NCBI GenBank assembly: GCA_029268305.1
Contig: JAJUGE010000020.1
Coordinates: forward strand, 1-44,279
Reading direction: 5' to 3'
Source of the DNA: Alphaproteobacteria bacterium
GTDB taxonomy: Bacteria > Pseudomonadota > Alphaproteobacteria > JAJUGE01
Length of the DNA stretch: 44,279 nt
The stretch's first letter is position 1; every line of letters begins with the position of its first letter. Below, one piece after another: positions 16,720 through 27,268 of this stretch. The notes under the pieces were generated by a model. That model saw only the letters and a program-made list of their open reading frames with translations, had not been told where the DNA came from and ran no database searches. A program made the translations under genes and the position numbers.

Positions 16720-17445
16720 ATGACGTCGGAGAGACCCGTCCGCGAATACGATCTGTACGGGCGCCGCCGGGGGCGCCCCTTGCGGCAGGGTCGGCAGCGT
16801 GCGCTCGAAGAGTTGCTGCCCGAGCTGGGGATCGAGCTCGCTGGCGAGGCTCCGCTGGATCCGTCCACGCTGTTTCCGAAAGCGCCGCACGACGTCTGGC
16901 TCGAGATCGGCTTCGGCGGGGGCGAGCATCTGGCGTGGCAGGCGGTCCACCATCCGGCGGTCGGACTGATCGGCTGCGAGCCGTTCGTAAACGGAGTCGC
17001 GCGGCTGCTGTCGCTGGTGGCGGAGCGGAACCTCGACAATGTGCGCGTTCTGCCGGACGACGCGCGACCGCTTCTCGATCGTTTGGCTCCTGGTTCGATC
17101 GGCCGGGCCTTCATTCTGTTTCCCGATCCCTGGCCGAAGGCACGGCACCATCGCCGCCGAATCGTCTCCGAGCCCGTCCTCGACAGGCTGGCCGCGGTCA
17201 TGCGTGAAGGTGCCGAATTGCGGCTCGCAACCGACGACATGGACTATTTGCGCTGGATGCTCGAGCGGCTGCTGGCGCATCCTGCATTCGAATGGATGGC
17301 CGAGGGCCCTGAGGATTGGCGGGCGCGGCCGCAGGACTGGCCGGCGACCCGCTATGAGGAGAAGGCCCTCCGGCAGGGGCGGCGGCCGGTCTACCTCCGG
17401 TTTCGCAGGCGTGGCGCCTCCTCCGGGCGCCCGGAAATGACTTGA
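16720..17445 (+). CDS. trmB: tRNA (guanine-N7-)-methyltransferase TrmB
   Basis: A 241-aa class-I SAM methyltransferase making m7G46 in tRNA. The SAM loop is LEIGFGGGEHL and the family signature FPDPWPKARHHRRR is intact. ATG 16720 lies 25 bp after metK. The last codons overlap the predicted promoter of the downstream rimP operon (-35 at 17442). Confidence 0.95.
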   Translation: MTSERPVREYDLYGRRRGRPLRQGRQRALEELLPELGIELAGEAPLDPSTLFPKAPHDVWLEIGFGGGEHLAWQAVHHPAVGLIGCEPFVNGVARLLSLVAERNLDNVRVLPDDARPLLDRLAPGSIGRAFILFPDPWPKARHHRRRIVSEPVLDRLAAVMREGAELRLATDDMDYLRWMLERLLAHPAFEWMAEGPEDWRARPQDWPATRYEEKALRQGRRPVYLRFRRRGASSGRPEMT

Positions 17446-17469
17446 AGCGGGCTGGCGCCCGGATATATA
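17442..17469 (+). promoter_or_regulatory. Predicted sigma70-type promoter of the rimP-nusA-infB operon
   Basis: TTGAAG (17442-17447), a 16-bp spacer and TATATA (17464-17469), overlapping the trmB stop. The expected start near 17476 would give a leader of about 120 nt containing the hairpin series at 17478-17557. The TATATA stands out in this GC-rich DNA. Confidence 0.6.
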
Positions 17470-17477
17470 CACGGTCC

Positions 17478-17557
17478 GGGGATTTTGGCGTATCAAGTCC
17501 CCCGATCCTCGGATCACACGGGTGATGAGGGGGTGGGCCGTGGCCCACCTCTTTTTG
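17478..17557 (+). terminator. rimP leader with intrinsic-terminator-like attenuator
   Basis: Within the rimP leader, GGGGA (17478-17482) can pair with TCCCC (17498-17502), and ATCAC (17513-17517) with GTGAT (17522-17526). Then GGTGGGC (17532-17538) pairs with GCCCACC (17543-17549), loop CGTG, followed by TCTTTTTG (17550-17557): a complete intrinsic terminator 42 bp before the rimP ATG. CCCCC (17499-17503) can instead pair with GGGGG (17529-17533), which would break the terminator base. This is the layout of a transcription attenuator; premature terminators ahead of rimP are known in enterobacteria. Confidence 0.6.
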
Positions 17558-17598
17558 TTACGGGGTGGCTGAATCACGAGCCGGCGGGTGGCGCGTCC

Positions 17599-18087
17599 AT
17601 GGATGGGCTGCAGCGTATCAACGGGCTGATCGAACCGGTCGTCGACGGCATGGGCTATGAACTCGTCCGGGTGACGATGATGGGGTCGGCGCGGCCAACC
17701 CTGCAGGTCATGGTCGAGCGCAAGGACCGCGCGCCGATGACGGTCGACGACTGCGCTGCGGTCAGTCGTGCCGTATCCGCGGTGCTCGACGTGGAGGATC
17801 CTATAGAGGCGCAGTATTCGCTGGAAGTCACCTCGCCGGGCATCGATCGCCCGCTGACGCGCCGGGACGACTTCGAGCGGTTCGCCGGCTTCGAGGCGAG
17901 GGTCGAGATGGAGGAGGCCGTCAGCGGACGGCGGCGGTTCCGCGGCAAGCTGCTCGGCCTTCACGGGGACGCGGTACGGATCGACACTCCCGACGGGCCG
18001 GTCGATCTCGATCTCGGCGGAATTCGAAAGGCGAAATTGATGCTGACCGACGAATTGCTCGCGGCCGCAGCGGCTGAAGCGAGCTAG
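17599..18087 (+). CDS. rimP: Ribosome maturation factor RimP
   Basis: A 162-aa RimP (YhbC/DUF150) protein required for 30S assembly. Motifs seen are MGYELVRVTMMG, TVDDCAAVSRAVSAVLDVED and YSLEVTSPGIDRPLTRRDDF, then the C-terminal SH3-like domain. ATG 17599 starts at the conserved helix before EPVVDGMGYEL; upstream in-frame codons would run through the attenuator hairpin and are rejected. First gene of the rimP-nusA-infB operon. Confidence 0.95.
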   Translation: MDGLQRINGLIEPVVDGMGYELVRVTMMGSARPTLQVMVERKDRAPMTVDDCAAVSRAVSAVLDVEDPIEAQYSLEVTSPGIDRPLTRRDDFERFAGFEARVEMEEAVSGRRRFRGKLLGLHGDAVRIDTPDGPVDLDLGGIRKAKLMLTDELLAAAAAEAS

Positions 18088-18098
18088 GTGAGGCGCAG

Positions 18099-19709
18099 AT
18101 GTTGCAGATTCTTGGGCCCGAGCTTTTGCAGGTAGCGGACAACGTTGCCCGCGAGAAGGGCATAGAGGCCGACGAAGTTCTCGAGGCGATGGAGCAGGCG
18201 ATCCAGAAGGCCGGTCGCTCCAAGTACGGGCTCGAGCACGATATCCGCGCGGAGATCGATCGCCGCACCGGCGACATCAAGCTCGCCCGCTATAGGGAGG
18301 TCGTGGACGAGGTCGAGAACGAGGTGACGCAGCTTCCTCTCGAGGCGGCGCGCCGGATCAAGCCGGATGCCGAGGTCGGCGACTTCATCGTCGACACGCT
18401 GCCGCCGATCGACTTCGGCCGCATCGCCGCGCAGACCGCGAAGCAGGTCATCGTGCAGCGGGTGCGCGAGGCGGAGCGGCAGCGCCAATACAACGAATAT
18501 ATCGGCCGCGTCGGCGAGATCGTGAACGGTCTCGTCAAGCGGCAGGAGTTCGGCAACGTCATCGTCGACCTCGGCCGCGCCGAGGCGATCCTGCGGCGCG
18601 ACGAGATTCTGCCGCGCGAGCACTTCCGCCGCAACGAGCGGGTGCGCGCCTACATCGCGGAGGTGCGTGAGGAGACCAGGGGACCGCAGATCTTCCTCTC
18701 GCGCACGCGCCCCGAGTTCCTGGCGAAGCTGTTCGCCCAGGAGGTGCCGGAGATCTACGACGGCATCATCGAGATTAAGGCGGTGGCCCGCGACCCCGGC
18801 AGCCGGGCGAAGATCGCCGTCGTGTCCTACGATTCCGGTATCGACCCTGTCGGCGCCTGCGTCGGCATGCGGGGCAGCCGGGTTCAGGCGGTGGTAAGCG
18901 AGCTCCAGGGCGAGAAGATCGACATCATCCCCTGGTCCGAAGACCCGGCGACGTTCGTCGTCAACGCGCTGGCGCCGGCGGAAGTGGTCAAGGTGGTTAT
19001 CGACGAGGACGACCACCGGATCGAGGTCGTCGTCCCGGACGAGCAGCTCAGCCTCGCGATCGGGCGCCGTGGCCAGAACGTGCGGCTGGCGAGTCAGCTC
19101 ACCGGCTGGGCGATCGACATCATGACCGAAGCCGAAGAGTCGGAGCGCCGGCAGGAGGAGCTCCGTCAGCGCTCGCAAATGTTCATCGAGGCTCTGGATG
19201 TCGACGACGTCATCGCCCATCTGCTGGTAGGAGAGGGCTTTACCTCGATCGACGATCTCGTCTACGTTCCGATCGAGGAAATCGCCTCGATCGAAGGTTT
19301 CGACGAGGAAGTGGCCGAGGAGCTGCGCCGGCGTGCGCAGGAATATCTCGCCCGCGAGCACACGAGACTGACGGAGCGGCGCCTCGAGCTCGGCGTCAGC
19401 GACGAGCTCGCCAGCGTCGAGGGTCTGACGCCGGCCATGCTCGTGCAGCTCGGCGAAGCAGGCGTAAAGACCCTGGACGATCTTGCGGACCTGTCCAGCG
19501 ACGAGCTTCGGTACATCACCGGCTCCGAGACGCCCGTGACGGTCGACGAGATCGCGGCGCTCGATGCGAGCGAGCTGGCGAAGGGAACCGCCGCCAGCCC
19601 TCTGAGCCATGAGGAGGCCGACGCCATCATCATGTCGGCCCGCTCGCATTGGTTCGAAGGTGAGGACGGCGAACAGCCCTTGGTGGCCGGAGGCGCAGCG
19701 AGCGAGTGA
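18099..19709 (+). CDS. nusA: Transcription termination/antitermination factor NusA
   Basis: A 536-aa NusA: N-terminal RNAP-binding domain (about 1-130), S1 domain (about 134-200), two KH domains (about 205-350; [20 protein letters not shown] and [20 protein letters not shown]), then two acidic helix-hairpin repeats (about 360-500) and a 35-residue tail. It controls pausing, termination and antitermination and is the natural candidate to act on the operon's own leader. ATG 18099 lies 11 bp after rimP. The stop overlaps the next gene (GTGA). Confidence 0.96.
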   Translation: MLQILGPELLQVADNVAREKGIEADEVLEAMEQAIQKAGRSKYGLEHDIRAEIDRRTGDIKLARYREVVDEVENEVTQLPLEAARRIKPDAEVGDFIVDTLPPIDFGRIAAQTAKQVIVQRVREAERQRQYNEYIGRVGEIVNGLVKRQEFGNVIVDLGRAEAILRRDEILPREHFRRNERVRAYIAEVREETRGPQIFLSRTRPEFLAKLFAQEVPEIYDGIIEIKAVARDPGSRAKIAVVSYDSGIDPVGACVGMRGSRVQAVVSELQGEKIDIIPWSEDPATFVVNALAPAEVVKVVIDEDDHRIEVVVPDEQLSLAIGRRGQNVRLASQLTGWAIDIMTEAEESERRQEELRQRSQMFIEALDVDDVIAHLLVGEGFTSIDDLVYVPIEEIASIEGFDEEVAEELRRRAQEYLAREHTRLTERRLELGVSDELASVEGLTPAMLVQLGEAGVKTLDDLADLSSDELRYITGSETPVTVDEIAALDASELAKGTAASPLSHEEADAIIMSARSHWFEGEDGEQPLVAGGAASE

Positions 19710-20377
19710 ATCTTTCGGGTGACATGACCGTGGCCGGGCAAGCCACGGCTCCCGCACGATCCGGTGGCAGGCCGACGGCTCGACGGGACGAGTCCGACGA
19801 GCGATCGCCGACACGCCGGTGCATCGTCACGCGGGCCGTGCGGGCGCGCGCGGAGTTGCTGCGCTTCGTCGTCGGCCCGGACGGAGTCGTCGTGCCCGAT
19901 CTCGCGGAGCGGTTGCCCGGGCGAGGGCTCTGGGTGAGCTCGCGCCGCGACGTTCTCGAGAAGGCCTGCGCCAAAAACGCTTTCGCACGGGCGGCAAGGA
20001 GTCCGGCGCGGGTTCCGGCGGATCTGGTGGATACCGTCGAAGCACGCCTCGCGGATCGGTGTCTGCGGCTCGTCGAGTTGGCGCGACGTGCGGGCGAGGC
20101 CGTCGGCGGTTTCGAGAAGGTGCAGGAGTGGCTGCGGACCGGCCGTGTGAAACTCCTGCTGGTGGCAGTCGATGGCGCGCCTGGATCGAAGGAAAAGCTC
20201 CGGCGACTCGCGAAAGGCGTTCCGGTCGCCGGCCTGTTCAGCGCGGCCGAGCTGGGCTCGGCCTTCGGGCGCGAGCAGGTGGTGAATGCGGCGGTGGCGC
20301 ACGGAGGTCTGGTTCGGCGCCTCCAAGCCGAGATATTCCGTCTGTCCGGTTTCCGGACGGCGGACGAAGGGAAATGA
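19706..20377 (+). CDS. YlxR-L7Ae fusion RNA-binding protein (DUF448)
   Basis: A 223-aa protein joining an N-terminal YlxR/DUF448 domain (about 35-105; signature TRRCIVTRAVRARAELLRFV and GRGLWVSSRR) to a C-terminal L7Ae/YlxQ-like domain (about 115-215; RLVELARRAGEAVGGFEKVQ). In many Gram-positive bacteria these are two genes, ylxR and ylxQ, between nusA and infB; the fusion is common in alphaproteobacteria. It is presumed to bind RNA. GTG 19706 couples to nusA; an in-frame ATG at 19724 removes only six non-conserved residues and is equally possible. Confidence 0.88.
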   Translation: MNLSGDMTVAGQATAPARSGGRPTARRDESDERSPTRRCIVTRAVRARAELLRFVVGPDGVVVPDLAERLPGRGLWVSSRRDVLEKACAKNAFARAARSPARVPADLVDTVEARLADRCLRLVELARRAGEAVGGFEKVQEWLRTGRVKLLLVAVDGAPGSKEKLRRLAKGVPVAGLFSAAELGSAFGREQVVNAAVAHGGLVRRLQAEIFRLSGFRTADEGK

Positions 20378-20383
20378 TTGGTA

Positions 20384-22990
20384 ATGGCGAATACGACCGA
20401 GCGCGATCAGAACAAGCTGAGCCTTTCCCGTCCGGGTAAGCTCGAGCTCAAGAAGACCGTCGAGACCGGCAAGGTCCGGCAGAGCTTCAGCCATGGGCGC
20501 TCGAAGACCGTCACGGTAGAAGTCAAGCGGAAGCGGACCTATACGGCCGATTCCGGCGGCCAACTGCGCCAGGTGCGCGCGACCGACGCCGCGGGCAAGC
20601 CGATCGAGGAGAAAGGCGTCCACGGCCTGACCGAGCAGGAGCGGGCGGCACGCGTGCGGGCGCTCAAGGCGCGCCAGCTCGTCGAGGAGAGCCGCGCGCC
20701 CGAGCCGGAGACCGATGTCGAGGTTGCGCCGGAGCCGGCACCCGAGCCCGAGCCGGAGCTGACGCCGGAGGAGATCGCCCGCCGACAGGCAGAGGCGGAG
20801 CTCCAGGCGCTGCGTGAGGCCGAGGCCGAGGAAGACCGGAAGGCGGAGGAAGAGCGGCAGCGTCGCGAGGCCGAGGCGGCTCGCCTCCAGGCCGAGCAGG
20901 AAGCCCGCCGGGCGGAAGAGGAAGCGAGGAAGGCCAAGGAAGCGGCCGCGCGCGCCAAGGAGGCGCCAGCGCGGGGACTGCCGCGTGCCGCCGTCGTGCC
21001 GGAGCCGGAGGAGGAAGGCCGTGGCCGCCGCTCCGCGCGCGGGGATGCCCGTCGCCCGGCAGCGGCGCCGAAGCGCAGCGGTGACTCCCGACGGCGCACC
21101 GGCAAGCTCACGATCACGCAGGCGCTGGAAAGCGAGGGCGGCCAGGAGCGGGTTCGCAGTCTCGCCTCGGTGCGCCGGGCGCGGGAGCGGGAGCGTCAGC
21201 GCCAGCGGGAGCAGATGGAATCGCCGCAGAAGGTGATTCGCGAAGTCGTCATCCCGGAGACCATCACCGTTCAGGAACTGGCCAACCGGATGGCCACCCG
21301 AGGTGTCGAGGTCATCAAGGCCCTGATGAAGATGGGCGTGATGGCGACCATGAGTCAGGTCATCGATGCCGATACGGCCGAATTGATCGTCGAGGAGTTC
21401 GGCCACCGGTCGAAGCGCGTTGCGGAGGCGGACGTGGAACTGGGCCTCGAGGGCGCGCCCGACGAAGAGGCGGATCTGGAGCCGCGTGCGCCGATCGTCA
21501 CGGTCATGGGCCACGTCGACCACGGCAAGACCTCGCTGCTCGACGCCCTCCGCTCGACGGACGTCGCCAGCGGCGAGGCCGGCGGCATCACCCAGCACAT
21601 CGGCGCCTATCAGGTCGAGCTGCCGTCCGGCGCGAAGATCACCTTCCTCGACACGCCGGGTCACGAGGCGTTCTCGTCGATGCGGGCGCGCGGTGCCAAG
21701 GTGACGGACATCGTCGTTCTCGTGGTCGCCGCCGATGACAGCGTGCAGCCGCAGACGGTCGAGGCGATCAATCATGCCAAGGCGGCGGAGGTCCCGATCA
21801 TCGTCGCCGTCAACAAGATCGACCGTCCCGAGGCGAACCTGGATCGGGTCAAGAACGACCTGCTTCAGCACAGCATCGTGCCGGAAGACATGGGTGGCGA
21901 CGTCCAGGTCGTGCCGGTATCCGCGCTGAAGCGGACCAATCTCGACCAGCTCGAGGAGGCGATTCTCCTCCAGGCGGAGCTGCTGGAGCTCAAGGCGAAC
22001 CCGAACCGTGCCGCCGCCGGCGTCGTGGTCGAGGCGCAGCTCGAGCGCGGGCGTGGTCCTGTGGCGACGGTGCTGGTCCAGCGCGGGACGCTGAAGATCG
22101 GCGACATCCTCGTCGCCGGTGCCGAGTGGGGACGGGTGCGGGCGCTGATCGACGATCGAGGCCGCAATGTCGAAGCCGCCGGGCCGTCGGTGCCGGTCGA
22201 GGTGCTCGGCCTCAGCGGCCTGCCGCAGGCGGGCGACGACGTGGTCGTGGTGGAGAACGACGCCAGGGCCCGCGAGATCACCGAGTTCCGCCAGCGCAAG
22301 GAGCGCGAGAAGCGGGCCGCGCTCGGTGCACGTGGCACGATCGAGCAAATGTTCTCGCGTATCGCCGCCGGCGAGGCCATGGAGCTGCCGATCGTCATCA
22401 AGGCCGACGTGCAGGGCTCGCTCGAGGCGATCGTCGCTGCGCTCGAGAAGATGGGCACCGATGAGGTCAAGGTCCGGATCCTCCACGCGGGCGTGGGCGG
22501 CATCAACGAATCGGACGTCACCCTCGCCGGAGCGTCGGACGCGTTCATCATCGGCTTCAACGTTCGTGCCAACAAGCAGGCGCGCGACGCGGCCCAGAGG
22601 GATGGCGTCGATATCCGCTACTACTCGATCATCTACGAGTTGATCGACGACCTGCGGACGTCGCTCAGCGGTCTGCTGCCGCCGGTGCTGCGCGAGCGGC
22701 AGATCGGGAACGCCGAGGTCCGCGAGGTGTTCAACATCACGCGGGTAGGCAAGGTGGCCGGCTGCCGTGTGACCGACGGGATCGTGAAGCGCGGGGCAGG
22801 CGTGCGCCTGTTGCGCGACGACGTCGTCATCCACGAGGGTACGTTGTCCAGCCTCAAGCGCTTCAAGGACGAAGTCCGGGAGGTCCGGGAAGGTTACGAG
22901 TGCGGTATGGCATTCGAAAATTACCAGGACATCCAGGTCGGCGACGTCATCGAGTGCTTCGAGGTCGAGTCGGTGGTGCGCGAGCTCTGA
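20384..22990 (+). CDS. infB: Translation initiation factor IF-2
   Basis: An 868-aa IF-2. The N-terminal [20 protein letters not shown] block is typical of alphaproteobacterial IF-2; a long Glu/Ala/Arg-rich linker spans about 80-270; an IF2_N domain at about 285-340; then the GTPase domain with GHVDHGKT (376-383), DTPGHEAF and NKID; domains II-IV follow. It places initiator tRNA in the ribosomal P site. ATG 20384 gives the conserved [18 protein letters not shown] 20378, two codons earlier, has the better-spaced AAGGGA (5 nt), so either may be used. Confidence 0.96.
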   Translation: MANTTERDQNKLSLSRPGKLELKKTVETGKVRQSFSHGRSKTVTVEVKRKRTYTADSGGQLRQVRATDAAGKPIEEKGVHGLTEQERAARVRALKARQLVEESRAPEPETDVEVAPEPAPEPEPELTPEEIARRQAEAELQALREAEAEEDRKAEEERQRREAEAARLQAEQEARRAEEEARKAKEAAARAKEAPARGLPRAAVVPEPEEEGRGRRSARGDARRPAAAPKRSGDSRRRTGKLTITQALESEGGQERVRSLASVRRARERERQRQREQMESPQKVIREVVIPETITVQELANRMATRGVEVIKALMKMGVMATMSQVIDADTAELIVEEFGHRSKRVAEADVELGLEGAPDEEADLEPRAPIVTVMGHVDHGKTSLLDALRSTDVASGEAGGITQHIGAYQVELPSGAKITFLDTPGHEAFSSMRARGAKVTDIVVLVVAADDSVQPQTVEAINHAKAAEVPIIVAVNKIDRPEANLDRVKNDLLQHSIVPEDMGGDVQVVPVSALKRTNLDQLEEAILLQAELLELKANPNRAAAGVVVEAQLERGRGPVATVLVQRGTLKIGDILVAGAEWGRVRALIDDRGRNVEAAGPSVPVEVLGLSGLPQAGDDVVVVENDARAREITEFRQRKEREKRAALGARGTIEQMFSRIAAGEAMELPIVIKADVQGSLEAIVAALEKMGTDEVKVRILHAGVGGINESDVTLAGASDAFIIGFNVRANKQARDAAQRDGVDIRYYSIIYELIDDLRTSLSGLLPPVLRERQIGNAEVREVFNITRVGKVAGCRVTDGIVKRGAGVRLLRDDVVIHEGTLSSLKRFKDEVREVREGYECGMAFENYQDIQVGDVIECFEVESVVREL

Positions 22991-23081
22991 GCGCGCGGCT
23001 GTCGCTCACCCCGAGCAGCACGAGCGTCCGACGGCGCCCGCCCCCTACGGGGTGGATGGTTGACGAGGGCAGGTTTCTGCG

Positions 23082-23519
23082 ATGACTCCGAAGCGTCACA
23101 ACGCGCGCCAGGCCGGAATGCCGAGCCAGCGGCAACTCCGGATGGGCGAGGCGATCCGCCATGCCCTCGCCGAAGTGACCGCTCGCGGCGACATCCGCGA
23201 TCCGCAGCTTCGCGACTTGCCGATCACGATTACGGAGGTCCGGCCGAGCCCGGATCTGCGTCGTGCCACGGCGTTCGTGACACCCCTCGGCGGCCAGAAC
23301 ATGGACGAGATCGTCGGAGCGCTGAACCGCGCCCGGGGCTTCTACCGGGCGAAGGTCGCGCAGATGGTCGAGGCGAAGTACGTGCCGGAGATCACGTTCC
23401 GCGCCGACGACTCGTTCGAACAGGCGCAGCGGATTGCGAAGCTCCTGCACGAGACGACGCATGAGGGGCCCGGCGCCGCGGGCGAAGACGAAGAGGATCT
23501 GGACAATGGCGGGGAGTAG
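23082..23519 (+). CDS. rbfA: Ribosome-binding factor A
   Basis: A 145-aa KH-like 30S maturation factor. Signatures are RQLRMGEAIRHALAEV, DLPITITEVRPSPDLRRATA and a C-terminal FEQAQRIAKLLHET, followed by a short acidic tail. It sits 91 bp after infB (that gap holds only a small CCCC/GGGG hairpin near 23040) and overlaps truB by 14 bp. Confidence 0.94.
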   Translation: MTPKRHNARQAGMPSQRQLRMGEAIRHALAEVTARGDIRDPQLRDLPITITEVRPSPDLRRATAFVTPLGGQNMDEIVGALNRARGFYRAKVAQMVEAKYVPEITFRADDSFEQAQRIAKLLHETTHEGPGAAGEDEEDLDNGGE

Positions 23520-24447
23520 GCGCGGCCGGCGGGAGCGAGCTTCCCCCGTCAATGGCTGGCTGATCGTGGACAAGCCGTCCGGGATGACCTCGACGACCGT
23601 CTGCAACCGCGTGAGGCGGCTGGCGGGCAACTCCAAGACGGGCCATGGCGGCACGCTCGACCCGCTGGCGACCGGCGTCCTGCCGATCGCGTTCGGCGAG
23701 GCGACGAAGACGGTCGCCTACACGATGGATGCCCGCAAGAGCTACCGCTTCGTCGTGCGGTGGGGCGAAGCCCGGGATACGGACGATGCCGACGGCGAGA
23801 TCGTCGAGACGTCGATCGAGCGGCCGAGTCGAGAGGAGATCGTCGCCGGTTTGGGGCGCTTCGTCGGCGAGATCGAGCAGACGCCACCGATCTATTCGGC
23901 GGTGAAGATCGGGGGCGAGCGTGCTTACAAGCTCGCCCGAGAGAACCGTGCCGCCCTGCCGGAGCCGCGGCGGGTGAGGGTCGAGTCGTTCGAGCTCCTG
24001 CGGGAGATCGACGAGGATTCGGCGGAGTTCGAGGTCGTTTGCGGCAAGGGCACCTATATGCGGAGCCTGGCGCGGGACCTGGCGCTTTCGCTCGGCACCG
24101 TAGGGCACATCGCGGCCCTGCGCCGGACCGCCGTCGGACCGTTTCGCGAAGCGGACGCGATGACGCTGGCGTCGCTGGAGGCGCTGGGGCATATTCCGCC
24201 CGATTTCGAAGGAATTCTTCCGGTAGAGACCGCGCTGGCCGACATCCCGGCTCTGGCCTTGTCCGGAAGTGAGGCTGCCACCCTGCGTAGCGGGCAGGTC
24301 GTGCAGCTATTCCGCACCACGGACCTTCCCCGCCTCGGCGAGATCGCCGACGGCGCGACGGTTCGGGCGACGGCGGGCGGCAAGCTCGTCGCCGTTGCTC
24401 GGCTCGAAGGGGGGCGAGTTCGGCCGGTGCGAGTCATGAACCATTAG
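23506..24447 (+). CDS. truB: tRNA pseudouridine(55) synthase TruB
   Basis: A 313-aa TruB. The catalytic aspartate is D52 in GHGGTLDPLATGVLPIAFGE; NGWLIVDKPSGMTST and YMRSLARDLALSLGTVGHIA are further family motifs. It makes pseudouridine 55 in tRNA T-loops and acts as a tRNA chaperone. ATG 23506 lies inside the rbfA end; in-frame ATG codons further upstream lie deep within rbfA and give no conserved sequence. Confidence 0.95.
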   Translation: MAGSRRGRRERASPVNGWLIVDKPSGMTSTTVCNRVRRLAGNSKTGHGGTLDPLATGVLPIAFGEATKTVAYTMDARKSYRFVVRWGEARDTDDADGEIVETSIERPSREEIVAGLGRFVGEIEQTPPIYSAVKIGGERAYKLARENRAALPEPRRVRVESFELLREIDEDSAEFEVVCGKGTYMRSLARDLALSLGTVGHIAALRRTAVGPFREADAMTLASLEALGHIPPDFEGILPVETALADIPALALSGSEAATLRSGQVVQLFRTTDLPRLGEIADGATVRATAGGKLVAVARLEGGRVRPVRVMNH

Positions 24448-24462
24448 ATGCGAGGAGCAACG

Positions 24463-24732
24463 ATGTCGATCACGGCCGAGCGCAAGCAGGAACTGATCAA
24501 GGAATACGGCACCAAGGAAGGGGACACCGGATCCCCGGAGGTGCAGGTCGCGATTCTGACCGAGCGGATCAGGAATCTCACCGAACATCTGCAGACCCAT
24601 CACAAGGACGTGCACTCGCGGCGCGGCCTGTTGATGATGGTCGGACAGCGGCGAAACCTGCTCGACTACGTGAAGAGAAAGGACACCGCCCGATATGAAG
24701 GCCTCATCCAGAGGCTCGGACTTCGGCGGTAG
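24463..24732 (+). CDS. rpsO: 30S ribosomal protein S15
   Basis: A complete 89-aa S15, standard length, with [20 protein letters not shown] and [21 protein letters not shown]15 binds 16S rRNA early in assembly and in E. coli also represses its own translation. ATG 24463 has GAGGAG 6 nt upstream. It lies 15 bp after truB. Confidence 0.97.
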   Translation: MSITAERKQELIKEYGTKEGDTGSPEVQVAILTERIRNLTEHLQTHHKDVHSRRGLLMMVGQRRNLLDYVKRKDTARYEGLIQRLGLRR

Positions 24733-24782
24733 GCGCGCCGATCCGGGCGAGGCGGCGGGATGCCGCGGCCCGGAATCGCGCG
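24733..24782 (+). promoter_or_regulatory. Long hairpin between rpsO and pnp
   Basis: The structure begins at the base after the rpsO stop. GCGCG (24733-24737), CCGGGC (24743-24748) and GCGGC (24752-24756) pair with GCCGC (24762-24766), GCCCGG (24768-24773) and CGCGC (24777-24781), giving a nearly continuous stem of about 18 bp with loop GGGAT. No T-tract follows. It resembles the RNase III-cut structure of the E. coli rpsO-pnp spacer, through which PNPase limits its own mRNA. Confidence 0.5.
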
Positions 24783-24831
24783 TAACGGACCCGGCATGTC
24801 GTCGGGGACGTCTGAATCGGAGCTGAATGGG

Positions 24832-24858
24832 GCGCCGGCATGGGCCGGCCGTCGGCGC
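24832..24858 (+). promoter_or_regulatory. Second hairpin in the pnp leader
   Basis: GCGCCG (24832-24837) pairs with CGGCGC (24853-24858), with inner GGCC-type pairing. With the stem at 24733-24782 it makes a two-hairpin leader. A TTGACG at 24883 lacks a convincing -10, so I do not call a pnp promoter. Confidence 0.35.
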
Positions 24859-24958
24859 AAAGCCGTATCCACAGCTCCATGGTTGACGCGGGCCGTGATT
24901 GTAGGTGCGGCCAGGCAGATGGAGTGTCGCCGGCCCGCGTCCGAAAGGAAACGACTGC

Positions 24959-27091
<2,133 letters not shown>

Positions 27092-27102
27092 GGTGCCGCT
27101 TC

Positions 27103-27145
27103 GGGACCGCGACCGGTATGCCCGGTGGCGGTCCCTCGGTTTTTT
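27103..27145 (+). terminator. Strong intrinsic terminator after pnp
   Basis: GGGACCGC (27103-27110) pairs with GCGGTCCC (27128-27135); the stem continues as ACCGG/CCGGT around loop TATGC; TCGG and six T (27140-27145) follow. It closes the rimP-to-pnp operon 11 bp past the pnp stop. Confidence 0.88.
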
Positions 27146-27268
27146 GCGTCCGCCGATTGGCCATCGCGGTCGACCGTGAACATAAGGACTATGGCGGGCA
27201 TTCCGCCGCAGACGAGGCGGCCGTGGGGGGTCGCCCGGAACGGTAAGAATGGAGGATTCGGCACGGAG

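Noticed and set aside
17485-17598. N-terminal extension of RimP
   Set aside because: The extra codons are translated attenuator sequence and do not match the family N-terminus.
20640-21200. Glu/Ala/Arg-rich repeat region as a novel repeat
   Set aside because: It is the ordinary charged linker of long-form IF-2.
19262-22834. 1190-codon minus-strand open frame opposite nusA-ylxR-infB
   Set aside because: It spans three well-supported plus-strand genes and has only His/Asp/Arg-rich sequence without motifs; length alone is explained by codon bias.
24883-24911. pnp promoter at TTGACG
   Set aside because: No acceptable -10 box lies 15-19 bp downstream.
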